A stretch of 64,000 nucleotides of DNA from Opisthorchis felineus (GCA_004794785.1 SJOL01005843.1:171923-235922); one strand, 5' to 3'. Counted from the first letter of the stretch, positions 22,035 to 33,110 are shown. Notes: generated by a model from the letters alone, not told the origin. Program-made: numbers and translations.

Positions 22035-23590
22035 CTACTCATTGAGCTATAACGGATAGTGTACTTGTGATACTCACATGGTCTATCATATCAGGTCGGT
22101 CAGTGATTAGAGTTTTGACTAACAGTCTCCTGGTCCTCCAGGCTGGCGACTGAAACATGTGTGGCGACTTGCTCCTCAAAAAGGCAAGCTGCTCTGATGG
22201 TCTTAAGCCAACCATCGCCTCCATGCGGTTAGGCCTTTGAGCCATACTTTGATTGAGGACTCTAATCGTCCTTCTGTCTAGGTCTGAGTGCTCTGGCAGT
22301 ATTCCATCCCACCTATGACCACAAAACGCATACTTATCGGCTTCCGCTTGCTTCCACTGGCAAACCTCTGCCGCGTCAGAAGCCGCTGCTGCTGGGTGGT
22401 CTGTTACTAAGCCACCGAGCTGAAGAATATGTGGTTAAATAGTCGCCCGTTGATATTCGCCTCTGTGCAGTTCGTTTGGTAACGTCTGTGAGAGCACCCC
22501 ATCAACGCGCCGATAACCACTGCCTGTCCACCGAATCTGCTTACGCCCCAACAGGAGTTAGCTCTGAAACACTCAAAGACAGCTTCTACGACGCTTTACA
22601 CGCCTTGTTGCGGCGGGCCAGGAGCTCAGACACTGTGGTGGTTGCTGGGGATAGGAATGCGCATGAATGCATGCGAACTAACCTCTTACACAGATAGACT
22701 GCATTGCCATAAGTTATGGGTGGCGTGGGTCAATTGCAGATTTTTGCTCGTTCTGGAACACTTATGTGGATTCGAATCATGCGTATGTTGTTTGTGGCTT
22801 CCCGTTGCGCTTTTCAGGGGCGCGCGAAATGCACACACCTTCCCTAGTCATTGAAAGGCTCTCGGGCCCTGGTGTGAAACAAGCCCATCAAAAACCACCT
22901 ACTTAAGCCCTTTTGGACGATACATCTTCTGAGGTTAACTCTTACTGGAAGGTACTGTCCGCAACGCAGCAAACTGCTGAGCGGTGCACCCGTGGAAGGG
23001 CGCGAGCAACTAGATCTAAGCGCTAAAATCTGAAGCAACATTCTAAAATTGCTCTAAGCTCGGACACATGCTCCTCCTGGTGAGAGTATAACACCGCTAT
23101 ATGAACTGTCAGACGTCAGGTGAAAAAGAAAACCTGTGCGGATCCAGAAAGCTGAAGAGATGGAGAAGGCGAGAAACTCTGAGTGTGCGTAAACTATTCT
23201 AGCTGATGCGAGCAACAGGTCCAAAGAGGCCTCCGATGAGCGAAACAATCGCTGATAACAGGGACTTCGCTATCTCTGAAAAAGAAGACCGCCTGAATCG
23301 TTGGGTCGAACTCTTTCAAAAACAAATCAACTGACCACGTTCAGTTGCTCAGCCAGACTCCAAAATGGCAACGCAATCATGGAGAGTGAACTGTATCCCC
23401 CCGGCGGCTTCGGAAATAAGCGAAAGTCTGCTTGTCCTTCAAGCGTCAACGGGCTGCTGATCCCGACGAACTCCCAACCGCACTGTTCAATGGTGGAAAT
23501 GAAATCTTCAGTCGGTGCTTGTCTAACTTATTTGCCTCCGTCTCAAAGATGGAGACCGCATCAACAAAATGGAGTAAGTCGAGAGTGATA
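22035..23590 (+). mobile_element. LINE alpha, leader-EN-linker-RT start, heavily decayed
   Basis: The leader (22035-22320) is followed by a shortened endonuclease at 22330-22700, with SAYAPTGVSSETLKDSFYDAL and SSDTVVVAGDRNAHE; the metal-binding D and N of GDxN survive. The EN-RT linker lies at 22870-23340. An RT start near 23430-23590 reads SFKRQRAADPDELPTALFN, the family's PGPDGLPPALF block. It ends where the LINE beta leader begins at 23597. Confidence 0.75.
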
Positions 23591-23596
23591 CCTATT

Positions 23597-24560
23597 CCCT
23601 CGACCTAAAGCTGCCACCTTGAGGTGGTGGTCGGGCTTGAGTGCTGCAAAGATCCCGCGGGCTACACTGACCGGAACTGCTTTCCACAAGGTGCAACCAT
23701 GCCGGGAAGGCCAAAGGGGAGCGGTCAGACCAAGAACAGCGAGACCTCTTACTGCGAGGCTCTATGGGCTCGGGATAGCTCAGTGAGGGGCACCAGCCTA
23801 CGGACCGGAAAGTCTGCGGTTCGAAGCCAACCTCACCATCTCGACTGTTTCTGTCTACGCTTGGGCAACCTGACACTATCCCCGCCCTCGTGCCTCCTTC
23901 CGTTGGCATTGCAGTTAGGCACCGGAAGGGTACTACGGGTAAACCGTCGATCGATCCATCGGTGTGGGGGTAAAGTCATATTGTCCTCTGCGATAGGAGT
24001 GTGAAGGCAGTAAGCCGTTTCACTCAGGCGACCAGCACGTCCATATTTATAGAGGCAGTGATGATGCCTTCCCCTAAGAAGGACGGGTTAGAAAAGGTCG
24101 ACCCTAATCCCGCAAACTCTGATCGCCCAACGGTTGACCGTGACCACCGGTGCATCATTCAATACGGTCGAAGTACATTTAAAAGCAGTGTCCGATGCTG
24201 CTCAAAAGGCACCTGTTGTGCACAGATGCACCAGGTGTGAGGCCCTCGGGTTAGGCCAAACTCCAGCAGCCGAGCAGGTGAGACTAGTGGCTCGGGGAAG
24301 GGTTCCCAAAGAAAACCCTACTGTCGGCTCCCTCGTGGATCGGACTTTTGTGAGAGAGGCTAGGGGCAGGGTCTCCAAACTAAACCCTACATCCTCCCAT
24401 TGCCTTGTGGAGGAGTTGAAGACTCAAGATGGGGTACCCCCTTCTTCGGCCCCGGCATCCGGGAGTTATCATTTGTCCGCAAAGTTATTTGTCCACCGAT
24501 GTCCCTCCCCAAATCATTCTCACCAGACAAGCAAACTTTGCCGGGTCATTTGATTGTAAG
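23597..24560 (+). mobile_element. LINE beta 5' leader with repetitive frame, interrupted by a SINE
   Basis: The hairpin leader (23600-23636) and following ~130 bp match 16118-16250 and 47130-47250. A SINE copy interrupts at 23767-23945. Afterwards a 139-codon frame (24134-24553) reads LKAVSDAAQKAPVVHRCTRC and two related 23-residue units. These are GRVPKENPTVGSLVDRTF (from about 24297) and GRVSKLNPTSSHCLVEEL (from about 24366). The homologous region at 47330-47700 has at least three such units at the same 69-bp period. Whether this encodes an ORF1-like protein is unknown; I recognise no domain. Confidence 0.6.
23767..23945 (+). mobile_element. SINE inserted in the LINE beta leader
   Basis: The head has ATAGCTCAGTG and GGTTCGAAGCC. 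The body has CTTGGGCAACCTGACACTAT, GTTGGCATTGCAGTTAGGCA and GGAAGGGTACTACGGG. The beta leaders at 16.2 and 47.2 kb lack it and serve as empty sites, so this SINE moved after beta had spread. Confidence 0.7.
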
Positions 24561-24910
24561 TTACCTGACTGATAGGCCTTATGCTCCCCGCCGCCTACTA
24601 TCAATAAACAGCTTGCTAAACCCACGAGATCCTTTCTACATGGAAGCTGAAACCTTACACTCCCTTAACATTTTTGTATGCTGTGTCTCCGAAACACCCA
24701 TACAGTCTACGAATTTAGATCACCGAGAGATCCTGCGGTCTCACTATTTTCTGGCGGTGTTGTAACTGTCTCACTGGTTGCGTAACCGCTTTGGGCTGTT
24801 CGAGCAGTGTCTCGTGAAGTTCAATAACTTCTCGGGATGGTACTAGTCGACAGCGCCAGTACAGCTGGGTGGTAATTACGTGAATAAGCACTTCAATGCT
24901 CTGTGGAGTT
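24560..24910 (+). mobile_element. Degenerate LINE endonuclease fragment
   Basis: A frame-broken stretch resembles an APE endonuclease N-terminus: NIFVCCVSETP (E motif), then FGLFEQCLVKFNNFSGW and TAPVQLGGNYVN. It probably continues the beta copy starting at 23597. The similarity is weak and the copy is dead. Confidence 0.45.
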
Positions 24911-26658
24911 CTACGCGTTGACTAGACTACCATTGAGCTCACGCCCGAAGGTTGATCTTGTGATTTGCCAGAATCTCCCAAGATCAGTCTCGTATGGAAG
25001 ACGTTCAGTTGCGAAGCTAATTAGTCGGTACCAGGAAGGCGTACTGGATGTGAAGAATGTGACTAAACTTGTCATTCGAGCGTCCTGGTTTGCCTTGGCC
25101 AGGCTGAAATCACCTGTCATTCTAAGCTTCGTTTATGTACCCTGACTTCTGCAAAAACTGATTCCTTCTGGACGGAAGTGGGGCCGGAATTTAAAAAAAA
25201 TTCCTGATCTCTTTTGAAGGCTTTGGTATTTTGCCCACTAATCCACTGTTGAATTTTGCGGTACCGAGATAGGAAGATTGACTACTCCGTACAGGGTGAA
25301 TGACAATGCTGCTTAATCTCTCTGATTTCATACCCTCCTCCGTTGACTTGTTTGACTCAAAAGGATGTCGCGCACTCTCCAAACATAAGATGAGACGGAC
25401 TAAATCAGTAATGCAGGAAATTGAGTCTGCGAACCGATGGCCCTCATCCTCTTGAAGCTTCGAACGTCCTCTCTCTTACGAATCACTGGTCCACGGGGTC
25501 GTCCAACTGTGCATATCGAAAATTGACTAACATTATCTGAATCAGTTTACCCAAATCATCTAAATTATCATCACTGAATTTAGCAGCAACAATTGAAGTG
25601 ACAGTCCAGTTTCTTATTCGTTTCTTGAGTAAAGGAGTCAGTAATGACTTTGTGTTGGATTTCGTCGTGTAAGGCAATCTCAAGCTGCTCTGTAAGGCCG
25701 AGAAACACTGGGCAAGTGTTCCATCCTGATTGGAAATCATCAGTAGTGTGAAGCCCACAGGTCCCTACTGAGAGATAGGATTTGAATGTTGTTTTCGGTT
25801 TACAAGTACATGATGAAATCCACTAGTACAACTTCAAAATCCTCGTACATACTCATTCAGCGACTCACTTTTGGGGTTGACGCCTGTCTTACTGGACAGC
25901 ATGTCACCAAACACAGATTTACGTAGAGGGCCACAGGTCAGTTTTGTTGTGTTCAGCTGTACTGAACTGAAGGGATGCAATCAACATCTGTCTCGCGCCT
26001 AATGTGTGTTTTGATGTTCATTTTCAGAACGATCGCATTCATTTTCAACATGCCAAGTTTCCTTTTACCCTTAAACATTACTTGTTCGGCTTCTAGATGA
26101 TGTTGTTTCCTGCGGGAGCCGACTAAGCTGAAGTGAGCTTTTTGGGATTTTTCACATGCCGAACTTTCCTGTTGGGAAACAGTAAACCGGAATAGAACCA
26201 GACCTATTGGCTTCAGAGCTTTCCAACCAACCACCCTGTTCCTCAGAGGACTATTTTGTCATGAAGATAATTTTTTGCTGCCCTGGAGCACGTATGACTC
26301 CCACTCTGTCGTGTCGCGTACACATTAGGTTATCTACCATTCGTCGAAAGTATGCACAGTGCTAGGTCCCACTACCGCTTTTTGGAGCTTCCTCCCTAAG
26401 TCTGTAGATATCTTGGTTTCTTCGATAGCTCTTTGTTATTATATATTCAGCGATTCAAATTCGTTTGGTCTGCATTGAGTTACTCTCAGGGAAACCAAAC
26501 TTGTTTCTTACGAACGGACGTCTTCCTAGACTAGTTTGATGGAAAACTATCATGAATATTGCATGCACACCAGATTCATGGCTTTGTTGTAATGGATGTG
26601 AATGATTGGTTGACAAGTTGGTACCACACATTTATTGTTTCCACGTTTCTATCCACAG
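24911..26658. other. Unannotated intron stretch before FCHSD exon 26659
   Basis: Several 60-95-codon frames are open (24903-25145 +, 25483-25758 -, 25953-26234 -) but none shows a motif I know. They may be worn retroelement pieces. Nothing else is visible. Confidence 0.4.
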
Positions 26659-26936
26659 TCGAAGTGAAGCAGTTTGTTGCAGAGGCTCGCGCAGCAGCAG
26701 ATGCTGCAGTCTCTGCGGCGTTGGCGCAGCAGCTGCGTGAAACAGATGGAGGCCTTATAAGTGACTTACGTGTTACTTCCCACCTGAGCGATCGCCCCAC
26801 TGGGGAAGGTAGCAGTGATAGCGTCTCGAGCAGCATTGACAATCAGCGGATCTTCAGTCGACATTACACCACTCCTCGTGGCAGTCGTTCGAACACCCTT
26901 GGGGCCGGCTACATTGCTCGAGGGCATACGCGTACG
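26659..26936 (+). CDS. FCHSD-like exon between the coiled coil and SH3-1
   Basis: The exon follows a strong acceptor (tttctatccacag) and ends at ACG|gtgggt. The coding frame is the one beginning GAA at 26661 (EVKQFVAEARAAADAAVSAA), so it needs one base from the previous exon. That suits the alternative donor at 12126, or an unseen exon. The first ~35 residues are an Ala/Arg-rich helix, placed like FCHSD2 IIKLKAEARLDLLKQIG. The remainder is a Ser/Gly-rich linker (GEGSSDSVSSS, TPRGSRSNTLGAGY). It ends in phase 0. Confidence 0.75.
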
Positions 26937-28254
26937 GTGGGTTTCACCTTCTTTATTATCTGCACAAGATTGTTTGGGTGTTCGATGCACATGTTAGCAC
27001 AAAGCAAAATGGTTGTTTCTGACATGTATCGCGGATGCACTTGGTCGACCTTCCTCGAGTATTTCTCTGCGTAACCGATATTCCATTTTACTCGGTGTTA
27101 GCCGCCACAGGATGTTTCCTGTCAATAAGAATTCCAAAGGTGATGAGGGCTACACACTTTGAACCCTGCTTGCACGAGCTACCGTAGGTTGATCATTCTT
27201 CGTTTTCTTAACTGCGTTTGCTTGTAAAGGTTAGATAATTTATTTATAGTGGTAGGATCGATTTATGGAAGTTTAATTTACGAGGTTTATTGAACGCGGT
27301 CTTTCTACATACCTGTTCAGTATCCGGCCTTTTTGAAAGTAAAATAATGCATAACAGCTATGTTGGATGAAGTTTAATTGTGGCTTCTTTCATAAGCACA
27401 CCGCTGGCTTGATCACCCTACAGCTTACTTGGGCTCTAAGTCCTATAACCTCGTGACACTCACTTTTGGCTTTTTGTCCACAGGGTTGGATGTGCAGTAC
27501 GACAGTTGGTCGGTGTTATGCGTGGCGCTGTCCAATCACTTGATATACTATGGAAGGGTAATCAATAAATCCATCGTTTGAAACGAAACATCTTTGGTGT
27601 ACCCCAACTCTAGATAAATCAGCAATTAAAAACGAGAAATTTCATCTTTTCGAATCAGGAAGATTTCGGGTTGACACACTGCCGTTTCGTATTTGTATCT
27701 CTGTAACGCTTGTCGCTTACAGGGTGCCCGAACAGCTGCCAATGACTGACTTCGCGCACTGAAATCAAAGTGAAACGAGACACCACCAATAGAATATGAT
27801 GTCACTAAGATCGCAAATTGTATTCTATACCCGAAAAAGTTGCGTATATTTTTCTTGCCGGGTCGGTGTCGTGTTAGGGAGCTGGTGTATCTGATGATCT
27901 AACTGACCGGTCAAGCTGCCAACTGGCGGCTCTGTGTATGAATGAATTTCTAGTCCGCAAAGCACTCGACTCGGTTGTCTATATACTACTGTGCTAGATT
28001 TCGAACTGAGCTTGTAGACTGTTGTGAAGTCCCGTTTGTGACGTATTTTCACTGTTCACCCAGCTCCTTCACTTGAGCAAACACCGGTAAAGTGGACAAC
28101 GAGCAGACCTTGGTTGAATTCATACCTGAAACGATTAGAACTGGTGTTTGTTTTTATTTCCATAACGTGGACAAGAAGGGTTGTAAACCTACATAAAAAT
28201 TGTAACTCATACTGGGAGTATCATCTATTTGATAGACCGAAAATGTTAAAATAC

Positions 28255-29395
28255 CTACTGTTCCGTGTAGACAGTGTACTGTGATATCTCGAATATCTTC
28301 TCAGCTTAAAAACGAGACGGTCCTTGTGCAATACATTCAGTTGTAGAAAAAACAAATTTTTTTTTACCGGGCAGTTAATGAGCTATCAGACTGTCCGCAG
28401 TTCATATTCACTAGGCAGTAGGAACAGGTGTATGAGGGTAGTAACTACTGTATTGAAAACTGGTTCTATAATCAAACGTCATGAATTAAGCAGGACGTGC
28501 AATCAATAATAGTGCGCTCGGTAGGAGCAGAAAAAGGAGAGTGAGGCAGCAAGGCTTTCTGGAAGCAATAGCGAGTACGTACCAAACGTGCAGATAGGGG
28601 CAGTCAAGCATAGTAAATAGGCCGTATACAAAGATAACGATGCAGAAGACAGTCAATACGTTCGGGCGATAAGGGAAGCTGTCTGGAAAACGGGTATCTG
28701 CTGAATGTGGCACAAATTAAATGCACCTGCAGTCTTCAGCTGACGGCGCGACGCAGCAGCACGTGTCAAATCGGAATGCGCGCTTAGGCTCGTTTAAAAC
28801 AAAATCTCAACAACAAAGATGCAATACAAGGGAAATAAAAAAATAGGACTATCGGTAAGTCGAGTTGACGTAGAGGGTAGGGCACTCGTCTACCATTAGA
28901 TGGCCTCCGAATTTGACCCTCGGCGACCTGTTTTTTCGTCGGAGCAGACACTCGAAAATAGGTAGAGTTCATACGAGATTGCAAGCGAGGGTGGCCAGGC
29001 AACAAAATCTTGACATTAGTTACTAGGGCTCAGGTAGACCTTAAGCGGGAGCGAAAACCCGGGGAACGAACAGCAAGGAAGTAAAACGGCGCTATAATAA
29101 ACAGGCTTATATCATGCTGCTCATGAGTATTCAGAACAAATAGGAGAAATGACCGTTGATCGCCGTTGATTCGCAGGAGGAATCAACACTAAAGATTCCG
29201 CTGAATTCAGTTATGTCTCACGTTAAAACAAAATCAGCTTGCAAGCCAGTGTATTTCGCGAATCGCATACAACTTGGATTCGATTCGAACCCAAGGTTGA
29301 CGGAAACTCTGGGACTGCGCCTAGATGAACCCCAAGAAGGATGAAACAGGTCGTGAGCTGTTGGGGCTTTCGGCAACCTTATGAGTAGTGTGTTC
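28255..29395 (+). repeat. Decayed hammerhead-repeat locus (retrozyme-like?)
   Basis: 28270-28345 matches the 3' part of the 52.5-kb repeat unit: GATATCTCGAATATCTT, then CATTCAGTTG. 29300-29390 matches its ribozyme part: CTCTGGGACTGCGCCTA, GATGA, GAAACAGGTC, CGGCAACCTTATGAGTAGTG. About 950 bp of unrelated sequence separates the two, where a simple tandem unit would have only ~200. The intervening DNA has no open frame of note. A non-coding element flanked by ribozyme repeats is one reading; an insertion into a tandem pair is another. Confidence 0.5.
29320..29365 (+). ncRNA. Degenerate hammerhead ribozyme copy
   Basis: Relative to 52631-52681 this copy has lost three bases so that the CUGAUGA box reads UAGAUGA, and stem II is disrupted. 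GAAA and stem III (CAG/CUG, 29347-29360) remain. Self-cleavage is not expected. Confidence 0.6.
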
Positions 29396-29594
29396 CGTCC
29401 AAACTAAATAACCGTTTGGTGGGCATTTGTCCTAGAATTCGGGCACAACACATGCTAATTTGAGCTGCATTGAGCATCCATTGAGTTCAAAATATTCCGG
29501 GTGTAGGGTCTATCAGTAACTGCAATTAGTGCACTGAGTTTATACAGTACGGATTCTTACAGAGGTTACAAATTAGTTTATTTCCTACTCTGCA

Positions 29595-30119
29595 ATGAGT
29601 GGACCCATCCGTCACCACAAGCGGTTGAGACGTAGCCACAGAATCAATTCCTACGTTTCTCGCTGGAGAAGAGTTGCACAGCTCTACGGCATTGAGGAAT
29701 GGCCACCCAGAATTAGGCTGAACGGTTTGGAGTTCCAACTAAGGATGATGACCTTTCTGTTAATTGTTGCACTTGGTAGTCCTCACTGTTTCTGTGAGCG
29801 TTCGCTTGTTACAAGAACGTTGATCTACTTAGGTGATTTCTATCGCTTGATGCCGTGCAGGACATCCGAGACTGACAACTCATGCGAATTTTACCCTCTC
29901 CCGAGTTCCCAGTGGATTACTGTTGAGGTCTGTCCAGCTCATACGGATGACCACCTACATTTTCCTCATATAGAATGTATTCCACAGAAAAGCACAATCA
30001 GACAAGGAAAAAAAGGAAACTTGACCCTTCAGGAACTCAGTTTTCAGGGTCCACAGGTTTATGGGACGTGTAACGCTATATCTACGATATCACAGGCATT
30101 AATCCTTCATAAATCCTAG
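29595..30119 (+). CDS. Unrecognised 174-codon open frame
   Basis: It starts at an ATG and has a very basic N-terminus (HHKRLRRSHRINSYVSRWRR, residues 7-26). A hydrophobic stretch TFLLIVALGS lies near residues 53-62, then a Cys/His-containing segment to residue 174. I recognise no family. It lies on the sense strand of an FCHSD intron, 200 bp downstream of the decayed hammerhead copy. It may be a chance frame or part of a repeat. A second frame on the minus strand overlaps its start. Confidence 0.2.
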   Translation: MSGPIRHHKRLRRSHRINSYVSRWRRVAQLYGIEEWPPRIRLNGLEFQLRMMTFLLIVALGSPHCFCERSLVTRTLIYLGDFYRLMPCRTSETDNSCEFYPLPSSQWITVEVCPAHTDDHLHFPHIECIPQKSTIRQGKKGNLTLQELSFQGPQVYGTCNAISTISQALILHKS

Positions 30120-31679
30120 AAAATTGTGTGGGCTACACCATCATACTTGGAGGCATTCGTTAGTCCACTTTGATGCTAACACCGTAAATAAGACAACCAA
30201 TTTCATAAGATCGTTCCAATCCTATTTTCCGAGCAGAAGGTATTCCAAGGTATTCCAGAAGGCTACTCCATAGCTGAGACAAATGGTGATGAGGAAATAT
30301 GTCCGAAGCTTCAGCTTCCATAGTTTGTGTTTCTTCAAAGTTTGTGCTTCAGTGTAATTGGGCCCGTAGTTTATTCGTGCTTGGTTTTGTTTTGTTGGGG
30401 TCGGTGTCGTGCAACTCACAGGAAAGACCAGAATGGAGCTCAGATCTCCATACGTTTGATACCTTTGGACTGGCCGTCCGCTTGCCGGCAAAAACGCCCC
30501 TCACTTGGGCGGAACCAAAAATAAATTCTCCGAAACTGTGACATTTTCTATATCGAGACTTTGAATGCCAACTCTAGCCTGACATCTTGTTCACATCAGT
30601 TTGTCTAAGTGGGCGAATTGGAAAAGGATTTGCTATTCTTAGCTCCATATGCCAGAACTCGAGTGAAAATCAATGCATTGCTTTTCTCTAACGAGGAAGA
30701 ATACTTAGGCTGCAACTCAGCAGTAAATCCTCAATCGCAAACTGGCAAACGCGGATGCTTACACAAAATTTGTGTGCATAGGGCTATGATCACCCGGTTC
30801 ACCGAGTCACAAAAATAAGGCCAGAACTGATTGAAAAATTCTTCGTTGTGAAGTTATGTGTATGTTTGCGCACATATGACATGCTTATGATGGCTGAAGT
30901 TCATGGGGCGTTACTTGGTAAATCTGGCCAGGAAGCGACGTAGTGTTACGTATTAATTTTTCTTTTGTTCGGTGTTTATCCTGCCAATATCTTTGTCTCG
31001 CTGATGAGTCGGTTGATTAGATCTGTCGTATCGCGTTGTCAAAGTGTGACAAGACGGCAACGAGAGTGACAACACTAGTAGGGCCATGTCAGTTGCAGTA
31101 TTTGTGCGCATGAAACTCAGCGTCTTCGTTTACTAAGATACCGTAGTACATAACGACCATAATCAACAAAAATGTAAGCGCAGATAGTTGTTGCTCATCA
31201 ATTGTATGGACAGGAATTAATTTTCCTTTTCGTATACTCGAAGAATAAACCAAATTTAACCGCAGGTGTGCAACGATGGACAGCGACAGCTGTTTGTAGC
31301 CCAGCAACGTCGACAGAAGACGCGATATTAGGTCAATGTCATTTTTAAAAATCCAACGGCAACCAAATGCTCTCTTAACATGTCATTTCGACAACGTACC
31401 TTGTTACGAAATGTTGGCGTGAATGCGAAGCTAAGAGAAAATCCAGAATAACTGACATCGTATCCAACGCCACCAGGGACGATGGTCTGCCGAGCAATCT
31501 TCACGGACAAACATAATTGTGGTTGCAATGATCGGAAAGTCGAATGGTTTCGGCAAAATGTTGATAATTCAAGACGATCTTAGGGCCTATTAACGATGCC
31601 AATAAGTGCCAATAGGCGTTTTCTCTGACACTCAGGGTTCTGGTGTATGTCCAACACGTGTCTAAACACGTATGCACTT

Positions 31680-31860
31680 GAGTGTTTCGCCGCACTACTG
31701 CATGTGGATCCACCAATGCTGCTGGGCCGGTACGAACCACGAGTTCGATTTTCCCATAGCTCAGATACGACGGCCCCGCTGCAACTGCTTCAGGCGACCC
31801 AAAGTGCACTGTATCTGAGCTTGCCTCAGGGTTGTGACACAGACGGCATGCTGAGCTAGC
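31680..31860 (-). repeat. Interspersed repeat, copy 1 of an inverted pair
   Basis: Read on the minus strand it matches 32876-33050 on the + strand over ~170 bp. Shared blocks are CCCTGAGGC, GTGCACTTTGGGTCGCCTG and ATCGAACTCGTGGTTCGTAC. In one frame both copies read FGSPxxV and IELVVRTG. The family is unknown to me; the GTTCGATT core could be a Pol III B box, suggesting a SINE. Confidence 0.6.
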
Positions 31861-32875
31861 AACAAGTGTGGACAGACACGCACTTTTGACGGAACTGAAT
31901 CAGGTCCGCCAACCAAGCGATCAATATCTTTCGTTAGGCTGCACACGCAGCCAAGACGACAGCGGACAGCCATTCGTCACAATGGCACTAGAAAAAAGGA
32001 AAGTCATTGTTCGACTTGCAGGCATTCCCGATAGCACGAGTCAAAAAATTCTGCCGATTGCAGCTTCAGTGGGAACCTTCAGTTGGAATACAGCATAATT
32101 TAGCGGTAAATCCAGACAATACGGGACCCATACACATACGGTAGCAAATTTCAGGCACTTCCGGAATGCCATAAATGCCGTTTGTTGGCTTCAAAGAATT
32201 GTTTGCAAATATCGTTTAAATAGTCAAGATCCAAACTATCACAGAATTAGACTAATTGTTGATAACTCTCACTGAACAATGAGATGATCATTGTACCGTA
32301 ATTTATTAGATAAAACGAATTGTCAGATAGGTTTTCGCCATGTTCCGCTCTATTCTTCAGCCCATGCGTTTTATTCTGCGACGCTGTCAGACTCAGGACG
32401 TTAACTAAGATAATAACGAGTGAAGCTTCAATCGCCCGGCTGCGGTCATTCTCATCCGATCCTGTGGAGAGGGCTTGTGCTTTCAGACTGTCAACGATTG
32501 AAACAGACTTCCATGCCACATGTACAAGCACAACAAACTGGTACTTTGTCAATTGTTAATGAAAGTGTATTTCTGAACCGATTGATCCCGTCAGATGATT
32601 ATTAGGTAGCTTGTTTGGCTTCCAAACTCAGGTCCTCTCATTGTTCAACGAAAGTTATCAACAAAGGGTTTGGATCTTGACTACCTTTCAACGGTGAATG
32701 TAAATCATTCTACGAAGCTGACAGACCGCATTTGAGGTATACTGAAAGAGCCTGGAATTCTTATTACCGAAAAATGTGTATCATGTGTCTCGTATTGTCT
32801 GAGTTGATTGCAAAAGTATGCCGCGGCTCAACTGAAGGTTCCCCCTGAGACTGAAATCGACAGGATTGTCTGACT

Positions 32876-33110
32876 CATGCAGGTGGTTTGTCTCTGTTAC
32901 ATCCCTGAGGCTAGCCAAGATAGTGCACGTTTTGGATCGCCTGGGTCAGTTGCGGTGGTGCGTTGTCGTACTCCAGGCGACAGGAGGATTGAACTCGTGG
33001 TTCGCACTGGCCTGCCACTCATCCACATACCCAAGGAGAGAGCAGAATCGGTGGCCCCCATGCAGTGGTACCATGCAATACGCAGACGTATACAGGTCCG
33101 CGGCCGTTGG
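32876..33110 (+). repeat. Interspersed repeat, copy 2 of an inverted pair
   Basis: Homologous to the minus strand of 31680-31860: CCCTGAGGC, GTGCACGTTTTGGATCGCC and TTGAACTCGTGGTTCGCACT. The two copies, about 1 kb apart in opposite orientation, could fold together in the FCHSD pre-mRNA. Confidence 0.6.

Larger units (their letters stand above)
12126..26658. other. FCHSD intron, 14.5 kb, LINE/SINE graveyard
   Basis: From 12126 to 15005 I see nothing recognisable except a (TG)8 run at 14023-14038; a 164-codon minus frame at 12680-13174 has no family match. An assembly gap follows at 15006-15058. From 15889 to about 24910 the intron is a nearly continuous array of SINE and LINE copies, each listed separately. 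From 24910 to 26658 I again see nothing I can name. Confidence 0.6.

Noticed and set aside
25483..25758. Minus frame with KKRIRNWTVTSIVAAKF
   Set aside because: It looks protein-like, but I could not tie it to any family or neighbouring element, so no gene is called.
31001..31060. CTGATGAGTC motif resembling a hammerhead box
   Set aside because: No CGAAA box or pairing stem II follows within range, so it is not a ribozyme.
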